DNA of 64,000 nt from Oreohelix idahoensis (Eukaryota; Mollusca; Gastropoda; Stylommatophora; Oreohelicidae), in assembly GCA_024509875.1 (NCBI GenBank), contig JAMPIV010000285.1, positions 124,001-188,000 on the forward strand, given 5' to 3'. The position numbers and the translations under genes are program-made. The notes below the pieces were generated by a model that searched no databases, was not told the DNA's origin, and saw only the letters and a list, made by a program, of their open reading frames with translations. This document shows, one piece after another, positions 56,061 to 64,000 of this stretch; the first letter of the stretch is position 1, and every line of letters starts with the position of its first letter.

Positions 56061-58020
56061 TTGGCGTTAATTTGTCCAGTATCTTTCATCTTTATTGTCT
56101 CACATTTGTTTTGTCATTGTCGTACCGATAGGTTTGGAAGTTATTTATGGTCCCGTCTGAGTAGAGTGGATGGTGATAAGTACGTAAGAAAAAGGTGTGA
56201 GAAGTAGATTTCACGGGTGAATAGTTTAAGGAGAAGATATGTCTCTGGAATGAGTAAGTTTCTCTAGTCCAGCCTATCTATACGACTATAATTTAGTACA
56301 AGACAATCTTTCCCTCCTTATACATGAAAATATAAGTTTAACTACACACACACACACAGCTATGTGACAACACGACACACACGTAAAAAACTACGGTTAA
56401 TTGGGTATGGGTCTGACCAACACTTAAAGTTAAGTTCTTTTTGTTGTTTATTATCATTTAAACTTGGCAACATCAAATATCTAAAGAAAGATCAAATAAA
56501 ATCAGATTTACATACATAGGAAAATAGCAGAATAAATGAGCCCTCCCCCTCTTGAGAAAAGAACCCAAAAAGTTAATAACCCAAAGGTCAAAGGTTAGTT
56601 TTATGTTACAGAATAGACAGTAAAGAAAAACAAAGTTCCTACTAAATGCTACTCAGTAAAGTAAACAATTTTTAAGCAAAATCCAGGTTGGTACAATTCC
56701 TGTAACAAAGAAAAATATTCACCCTCTCTCTCTGACATACAGTGGCCACTCAATCACGCTTACCAAATCTTGGTGATATCCCTTGGAATTACAATGGTTC
56801 CTGAATATACAAAATTTCAGGTGTATTTCCCACATTGGCCCCATTCCATCCTCTAACAAATAAGATTAATAAGGTGGACGCCGAATTTGGTGGTTTAATT
56901 TTTCCTGAATGAACAAAATGTCACCGCGAATGTGTAGCAAGACGTGCTCTTGAGGTTCACAGTTAATAGAGGAAAATACTTCCAGTATTGGGAAACATCT
57001 GGTTGCTAAAACTGTTACAATTGATAAATGATGGTAATCCTATCGGCTGGCTCTGTGGTGAGTGCCGATTCTGAAACAGCGTAAATTCTGGATGATACAC
57101 TTGAATGCGACTGCCAGTCGCCAGATAGTGTTATTTTTCTGCACAACCCCAGTGGGCTGATAAAATTGAAGAAAATATTGCTGGGTTTTGTAAGTCCAGT
57201 TACATTTACAAATTAAAATGTTTCTTGTATATCTTTGGCCAATCCTGTTCACAAATGAACTTGGGGACGCACAAGCCAAGTAAAAGACAACATAAACCAT
57301 TCAGTAAATGATGAAAAAAAACCGCTGGTCGCCCTTGATCGGGTCTGCGAGGAATAAAGAAACATTATGGAAAAATGCTACTATTCTATATAGCTACATA
57401 TATGCACACGGACGGGGACAAGACGGTCTCGTATCCACTCCGTCAGTCCTGATTAAATTTAAAAGGCACACGGGGACTTTCTTTTTTACTCCTATACGGT
57501 CAGCTTTTCGCCAGCGCTGCGTTTTCTAGGTCAGGTGAAGGTATGCAACCTCCCCGCCCCTTACGCGCGCGTTAACGATCAGCGTACAATGTCAGTTATT
57601 ATTTGATTGTCCATACGCGCACTTACATAAATATCGCCTGTCGTTAATAGCTATTAAATTGTCGGTGTCTGTTGGTCATCGTATGGTATTAAATAATAGT
57701 CACTTACTATAAATACACAAAATGAAATATAACGTAAATTCTATTCTGCCACTATCACTTGCGCCTAGCATATAATCCAGTCAGCTAACCGTCTCTTCTT
57801 GTGTGAGAAGCGGGTGGTTAAAATTAACATTATAACTGAACCATCTGGTATAAAATAGCTACGCGTTATTTTATTTCACTAGTTTTAACACTAGAAAATC
57901 ACAGTGAATTATAATGGTACGCTAGCACTAATTTCTATTACCAGAAAATCAGAACGACAATCCCCATGAATGCTATTAACTCATCTTCCACAACGGTTCT
58001 AGGACTGCGTGTTTAGACTA
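56061..58020. other. Unassigned stretch downstream of the second gag
   Basis: Contains a (ca)n run at 56345-56358 and a CpG-rich part at 57400-57600 (acgcgcgcgttaacgatcag). It may be the 3' portion of the LTR element whose gag lies at 58069, but no pol text and no repeat of the 59583 LTR start was found. Confidence 0.35.
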
Positions 58021-58068
58021 TCCGAAAATTCTGAGTGACAACTGATAGCAGGTTTAAAAGACCACAGT

Positions 58069-59141
58069 TTATATATCATCATGGTTCTCTGATCTATAGT
58101 TGATGCTACTTTTCACACGAGACGGCCCTTGCTGCTGGTGAGCTGAAGAGGAAGGCGAATGCGATGAAGATGCTCCTTTGTCCGGGGCTGGCAGGTCAGG
58201 GTGTTTTCTTTTCTGGCCCAGTACTTCGGCCTGTGCCGTCTGGAACCTTTCTGCAAATAGAATTATCTGGTCCAGTTGCTGGGCGCCCTGCTCTGCCAGG
58301 TACTTCCTTAAGTCTGGGGACATGATGGCCTTTATCTGTTCGCACATGATGAGCTCGTCGAGTCCTTCAAATGATTTAGCCAAACCCGACAACTCTCTCC
58401 AGCGAGTGAGGTAATTCCTCAGCCTCTCTGCGAACGGGGGAAAACTTTCTCCTTTTTCCAGACGACTTTCCCGAAACATTGTTTGGCACTTCCGAGGAGT
58501 CCATTGGAATCGCTGTAACAGGGCGTTCCACGGTGCCTCAAAGTTATTTTGGTCATCTTGCTATAGACATCATACGCCTGGTTTTTCAGCGACTGAGATA
58601 ATTTGAGACACCAAAGACTATCATCCAGCCCATATGACTTTGCCATCCTTTCAAATTTTTCCAAAAATACCTCAATTTTCTCATTTCCGTTAGGAAAAGA
58701 GTCCATCGGAAAATTCATGGCTGCCATCCGTGGCCCTCCGTTTCCTGCGGTGTCTGCTGCCACTGCTCTGGGGGAATCTCCGTTAGCCGAACTGCCCTCC
58801 AAAGATCTATGCTGCAGTTCCAGAGAACGCATGGCAAGTTCATGCTGTCTCTCTGCTGCCTTCTCCTTTGCTTCCATCTCTGCGGCATTCTCCTGTGCTT
58901 CCCTCTCTGCGGTCTTCTCCCTCCTATGTGCTTCCATTTTCCGAAGTTCCATCTCAGCCTTTCTCTCCTCTTTCTCTACTTCCCTTTTCCGAAGTTCCAT
59001 CTCGGCCTTTCTCTCCTCTTTCTCTAGCTGGTCGTGCCTATCCTTCTCCCTCAACATGTAGGCCTTAGTTTCCTCTTTGTCCATACCCATGTCCTGAGCA
59101 GCCTCACGCCAGGCAGCTTGTAACATGGCCGTATCTGCCAT
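58069..59141 (-). pseudogene. Second SCAN-like gag of a Gmr1-type element, frameshifted
   Basis: Starts MADTAMLQAAWREAAQDMGM at 59141 (parallel to the start of the gag at 47787). A coiled coil of KEERKAEMELRK repeats follows, then the capsid: FPNGNEKIEVFLEKFERMAK, YGLDDSLWCLKLSQSLKNQA, YDVYSKMTK. The frame shifts near 58555 (text continues NNFEAPWNALLQRFQWTPR), then MFRESRLEKGESFPPFAERL, IMSPDLRKYLAEQGAQQLDQ. It ends at a stop (58069-58071) without a zinc knuckle. It is a different lineage from the first gag. Confidence 0.82.
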
Positions 59142-59555
59142 CTTACTTGCGAACTGCTGTAATCTCAAGAACACAGAAAACTGATGGAAAGAAGAAACAA
59201 AAAGGAAGGAACTACCTTTCACCTGCTAGGAAAAATGCTGTCGCAAAAACCCGCACTCAGACTAGCACCAAGTATGACTACTAACTACCTGAAAATAAGT
59301 TATAGTTATCCAGCTATCCAAAACCCGAATTTACTTTCCTGTTAAGAAAAAAATTCAATTAGCCATCAATTACCTCTAAGTCATAAACAACCTTACTACA
59401 ACTACCATCTAACTGACTGTAACCTGTGGAAAAAACTTTATAGCTGGATCAGTCTTAATATAGCTCAGTCTAGGGGATATTTAAGAAATCTATTTTTCAG
59501 AACTTCCTACAGAGACAATCTATGAATGTAGATCACAGAATTGATCTCACAAAAT

Positions 59556-59579
59556 GATCCACCGGACGAACGCCACCCA
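59556..59579 (-). other. Primer-binding site of the second LTR element
   Basis: Plus strand gatccaccggacgaacgcca ccca ends in CCA as a tRNA 3' end would, three bases from tgtcacgaaatgg, which looks like an LTR terminus. It lies 415 bp upstream of the gag start on the minus strand. Confidence 0.6.
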
Positions 59580-59582
59580 CTT

Positions 59583-59995
59583 TGTCACGAAATGGATAGC
59601 AGAGAATCAGAAACCTGAGTTCCCCAGATAAAGGTTTCACGGTCGCTCTGTCTCAGCGTTATACTGCTATCAAAGACTTAAATTCGGGTAACGGGTTCTC
59701 GTAGATTTTGCCCCTATCTGAAGATCAAAGCTCGGGGTTTTCCCTCTGTATACGAACTTCAAAGGGTACTCAGGGAAAGATTTGTGCCCGTTCGTCTACT
59801 TCAAAAGGTCTGGTGTTATTCACGTGCGGTCTGTCAGGTATCCGATGATTGACAGATCAGCTCGCGTGAGAAACTAGATAAACAAACCTCATTCGCTACC
59901 TGTTATGACTGGCAGGTCACGAACGTTTATAAACGCTTCGTTTGTTTATGTTCAAGGAAAAGAGGCGTGGATGAAAAATAAGCTTGTCTGAGTAA
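59583..59995 (-). repeat. Probable LTR of the second gag-bearing element
   Basis: Begins tgtcacgaaatggatagc beside the primer-binding site. The far end is not defined because no second copy exists in the window. CpG content is raised, as in other LTR promoters. Confidence 0.4.
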
Positions 59996-60094
59996 GACAG
60001 GCAGAAAAATGCATGGTTTTGCTAGCAAATCATGGCACGCTAACGGGATTACAAAGACTGTCAGATTACCGTTGGCTATATTTCCATTATACGT

Positions 60095-60345
60095 CACAGT
60101 CATCCATTGTGCCTGCGGTCTTAGTTTGTTCCAAAATTCCTTCTCTCATAACATGCCCAAGAAACGTGAACTGCTTCCTTCAGATGAGCGTATTACGCAT
60201 CCTTTTTCTATTGACCTCTTTCCGAGCATCATCATTAGTCGTCCTACCTGCACACGATATTCTCAACACTTTTCTACAAAAATTACATGTATATGGCTTA
60301 AGGGATCTTGCAATTTATTGAGTGTCCATGATTAGCTTCCATGTG
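60095..60345 (-). pseudogene. LINE C-terminal relic
   Basis: The minus strand reads CRKVLRISCAGRTTNDDA, then RKQFTFLGHVMREGILEQTK, the conserved FLGHVxR stretch of LINE C-termini; one stop between. A lineage not otherwise seen in the window. Confidence 0.55.
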
Positions 60346-61725
60346 ACAGGAATGGTTGTGTATGAATAAATCTCGGTCTTACCTGGAAGTAGTTTGGCAA
60401 CGATTTAATTACATTTAATACTTGTAATTTTAAAGAATGCTTCTTTTTCTTGGGCTATCCTGCTTTTTATTTCTGAGATGCATCTGCGAAGTGATGTTAT
60501 TATTATACATACGTATTTAAATACATGGGCTTATTTCAGAATTTGTCCCATCTACTTTAATGCACGTGACGCATTGCTTCAGTCATTTGTGGCACATTTC
60601 AAGGTCTGCCGCAGCATCTGGCTTGGGAGCGATCCATATTCCTTGGTCTGATCTAACCAATTAACATAAAAGTTCAGCTTTTTGAATTTTACTTTCTGTG
60701 TTATTTCATATATCATTGTGGCAGGCTCAAGACATCATGTGGTACCTGGGATACCTTCTTCCCAGTGCATCTAGCCACCACGTATGTGCTTATTAAGGAC
60801 GTATGTTGTATTTTTTCTGTCATCATGGCGCCTCGTCATTTATGGTGGTGTCTAAAGCAGGGACAAACACTCTTCACCAAACGCGTAGCTCTGCTTTCCT
60901 GTCTCCCGTTTTGTATTTCTTCAACTGTTCTGCTGGCAGTATCCGTTTAATCGTTTTCAGGAAAGTATGTAACACATCTTTTTTGGCTGCTGTAAGTAGA
61001 ATATCTTTCCTTCCACACTGAACTTGCCATGAATGAACTGATGTCTGAAGAATTTTATTAATTTTGGGATGTATTCATTGTTCGCCCCTTTTCCACTCTT
61101 TACTTATGGGGCGTACATCCAGACATTTGGGAACAATAGGTGAATTCACTTTTAGCATCTCTTGCCATCTTCTATATGCACTGTACGGAACACAAAGTGT
61201 CCTAAAGCTCATTAATGAGCACTGCTGTTTATTTCTCGCGTAACTGGGAAGCAAGCTCTTAAACTAAGACTGAGTTTTTGATCCACTGACCTATACAGTA
61301 TCTTTTATGTAGCTGAGAGACACAACATTTTACACGTCCGATTAAATTGTCCTCTGATGATCTTCCAGCACTCTTTTTTTCCTCGGTGCTGTAGCCCCTC
61401 GATCAAGTAGACAAGATAGTTCTTTTGGAATCTTGAATGGCATCCTCAGGGCTCCGGCTGTAGAGGCGAAGAGTGCGGAGCCAGGTTTTAATTTTTCTCG
61501 CCCCTCCCCACTTAGTGTCACCTGTTGAGAAAAGTTTTCCAAATTTGGTTTGGCCGTTTCCAGTCTTAAAAATATAAATGACTAAATTTAATGTCATACT
61601 TTTAACATTTTGCTGTAAATCAGGAATGAAAGAGGTTGTTGAGAAATGTACTGACTAAGTAAAATTATGTGTTACGTATTTCCACTAATAAGTTATCGTT
61701 AAATAGTCCCTTTCTGGTTTTCTTC
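60346..61725. other. No recognised feature
   Basis: Mixed composition with small + strand frames (60765-61021) that show no known domain. No RASGRF exon text. Confidence 0.45.
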
Positions 61726-61726
61726 T

Positions 61727-62632
61727 CCTTCTTTGATCCTTAGCCACAGACTGTCAAAGCAGTCAATGGCCATCATGCCTGATGGCGTCTAGTAGGGCAG
61801 CAAAAAACTGCTTCCACTTTGTTCGGTCGGCGGCCATCCATTGTACAGTGCCCCGACTCTGGTTCATTCCTCGCAACTCGGCCTCCACAGTTCTCCGCCA
61901 AGTTGTTTTTGGTTGGCCTCTCTTTCGCTATTCTTCGGGGGTCCATAGCATAGCTGTTCTTGAAATGGCAACGGGGTCCCTTCTGAGGACGTGGGCAACC
62001 CAACTATAGCGTCTGCCAGCTATGATGGTGTGCATATCCTCTTGGTTACTCCGAATAAGTAGTTCTTGGTTAGTGATGGTATTCGGCCAAAAGATTCGGA
62101 GAATTTTCCTTAGGGAGATTGTGTGGAAGGAGGACAGTTTCGATATTTCCTTCTCTGTTACTTTCCAGCATTCCGCATCAAAGAGAAGCACAGAAAGTAC
62201 GCAGCTCTCATATAATCTTGTGTTTGTGCTGTACTGAGAAGACTTCCAGATGTTGTTGAGACTAGCAACGGCTGTTCTCGCTTTATTCATTCTGTTGTTG
62301 ATGTCCTTGCTTTTTCCGCCGTCTGATGTTACTATACATCCTAGTTATGTAAATGTGCCTGTGTGTTCTAGCTTCTGGTTCCTTACTGTTATTGACTTAG
62401 GATTGCCCACATTGAGTGTCATGACCTCTGTTTTTCTTTAAATTGATGTTCAGACCCACCTGCTGGTTATAAACTTATTCAGTCTATCGGTTTTTTCTTG
62501 GATGTGTTGATCTGAATGTGCGAGTAGTGCAATGTCATCTGTATATTCCAGGTCTTCCAGTGTAGAAAACGTTGTCCATCTTATTCCTCTTGGACTGCCC
62601 TCTGTTGTCTGGCGCATCATTTCTGGTTTTAA
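61727..62632 (-). mobile_element. LINE family B, 5'-truncated antisense copy
   Basis: From 62632 down: RQTTEGSPRGIRWTTFSTLE, LEYTDDIALLAHSDQHIQ (YADD changed to YTDD), NKARTAVASLNNIWKSSQYS, LLFDAECWKVTEKEISKLS, RRYSWVAHVLRRDPVAISRT, then KNNLAENCGG frameshifted. Ends at the family tail near 61727. Confidence 0.87.
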
Positions 62633-62985
62633 AAGCTGCAAATTACTGTATCAGTACCGTTTTGATACACATCTTTTAACAGTAGCATATACATTTAATG
62701 ACGTTGCCAATTCATTCAGCGATACTTTGTATTCACTGTGCAAAAGTAAGTTTTTATTATTTTTGAGTGACCCATTTCCGTGTTAGCTGCTGAAAGTGGC
62801 AGGGTTAAAAGTGGGACTATATAATTAATGAATTAGTCGGTTACACATACAGTTGTTATGTAAGTAATAAATGTTGCTATAAATCTAAATATCCTAACAC
62901 AAAGCATACATTAAAGAATGTATTATGAGAAGCAAAACGAAGTTTTGGGTAAAGAAGATATGTGTCAAGAGATGTTCTTAGAAGA
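62633..62985. other. No recognised feature
   Basis: AT-rich sequence between two LINE relics. Confidence 0.45.
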
Positions 62986-62989
62986 TATA

Positions 62990-63910
62990 TTTCACCATAC
63001 AAGTAACATTCCGAACTCTATACCAAAATGGAATCCAGCAAGGTTCTGTATTAACCTCAACAATGTTTATAGTAAAACAAAAATATGTTAAGATCAGCAG
63101 TTGCAAATAGACATAATGTCAAACTGGATGGTAAAATTTGGATTTCAGGTAAATGCGAAGAAGACTGTGGAAATGATTTTTAGTAGAGGTAGGTTTGTTA
63201 GATCAGGATAATCGACATAAAAATACAAACAAAAAATAAGTACGCACTCGTCTACCAATTACCTACGCATAAAACGGGACCAACAACGTACTTATAATAC
63301 ACACATAGATAAACTGGCAGAGACGTGTTGATGGGTAAATAGCGTGTTAAGATGTTTGAAAGGGAACATATTGGGTGCAGGTACAAAGACAATGCTCATA
63401 TTGTATAAATCTTGTATTATTAGATTATGTGATGAAGCACACAGTAACCATAATAAATTAGACAAAATACAGCACCAAGCATTGTGTACAAAAGCTGAGA
63501 TTCACATGTCAATATCGGTGAAAGCACTAAACGGGGCATTATGATTAATGCCTTTAGAAGTACGTAGAAAGAAACAGATTAAATTACATAATGAAAGTGA
63601 CTGCTAGACAGACTCGCCTGGCATATTCAGCGTTTGTCTGGATTGAGCCAATAGTTTGGATCATTTCAATAAACATCATTAGATATCCAGTAGGGTGGAA
63701 ATGTATGGAGACACTAAGAAACCAAGAAGCTCTTAACATATATATTGATAACATTAGTAAATACCCTACAATTTTCCCATCTTGATGAACTACTTAAGCT
63801 AGATACTAGCAGACAGACCCAGCAGGAAACTGAATTAAATGACTGACACAAACATAGTATGGAAATCTGTACAATAAATAACAGAGGACATCTTCACAGT
63901 GTAGATGAAT
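62990..63910 (+). pseudogene. Jockey/CR1-like LINE reverse-transcriptase relic
   Basis: In shifting frames: NGIQQGSVLTSTMF (the GxPQGSxLSP box), VLRCLKGNILGAGTKTMLIL, NKLDKIQHQALC and PLEVRRKKQIKLHNE, the downstream RT/connection region of Jockey-type LINEs. Many stops. Confidence 0.65.
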
Positions 63911-63951
63911 TGGCCTAAGAGATATGATGAAAAATTAGGAATAGGAGTATA

Positions 63952-64000
63952 CGAGGGAAGGTCAAGAAGTAATGCCTCCTATTTTTTATGTATGTAAATA
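63952..64000 (+). mobile_element. Mariner-like element terminus, cut by the window edge
   Basis: After TA (63950-63951) the text cgagggaaggtcaagaagta atgcctcc has the form of mariner terminal inverted repeats (cgaggg..ggtcaa.aagta). The rest lies beyond the window. Confidence 0.55.

Noticed and set aside
59583..59995. Same element family as the 41-50 kb LTR retrotransposon
   Set aside because: LTR starts differ after TGT, primer-binding sites differ, and gag sequences are only distantly alike, so they are separate lineages.

Overview
The window is animal nuclear DNA, made mostly of transposable elements, and it carries the middle of one conserved host gene. There is no operon structure. Coding exons have GT/AG splice signals, SINEs have tRNA-like heads, and APE-type LINEs, hAT/Tigger/mariner elements and long (TA)n arrays are dense. 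The LINE and Gypsy protein types (C-termini ending in RWxWxGHxLRR...GKRKRGRPKTTWRR) resemble those I associate with mollusc genomes, especially gastropods. The species is an inference and cannot be fixed from the window.

Host gene: six + strand exons (4223-4338, 5959-6096, 15604-15683, 25261-25454, 26107-26217, 27504-27621) join with matching phases at all five junctions. They encode about 252 residues of a RASGRF-type Ras/Rho guanine-nucleotide exchange factor, from the IQ motif through most of the DH (RhoGEF) domain. The first exons (N-terminal PH, coiled coil) lie upstream of the window. No further exon was found in 27622-64000, so that 36 kb reads as one giant intron or as sequence beyond unrecognised exons.

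Repeats by region. 1-4.2 kb: SINEs, a LINE nested in a SINE-like repeat, and a Tigger1-like MITE. 5-15.6 kb: a large TE-filled intron with a 620-bp repeat, a zinc-finger relic, (TA)n arrays, two LINEs with reverse-transcriptase ORFs, and a hAT MITE that both interrupts and is interrupted by LINE fragments. 15.7-25.2 kb: a second 9.6 kb intron with Tigger1-like, SINE, LINE and Penelope-like pieces. 27.7-33.9 kb: a stack of nested retroposons. 34-39.4 kb: minisatellite arrays of 47-bp and 39-bp monomers. 41.26-50.40 kb: a complete-ended Ty3/Gypsy element of Gmr1 type on the minus strand, with 2.4-kb LTRs, a 5-bp target duplication, a SCAN-like gag, and integrase pieces placed before reverse transcriptase. 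52.13-55.43 kb: a full-length LINE with an 11-bp target duplication. 58-59.6 kb: a second SCAN-like gag with a primer-binding site. 60-64 kb: LINE relics and the edge of a mariner-like element.

Many insertions are bounded by target-site duplications read directly from the sequence, so relative insertion order can be reconstructed at several places. By-eye family assignments rest on internal copy comparison and on remembered family motifs; no database search was run.
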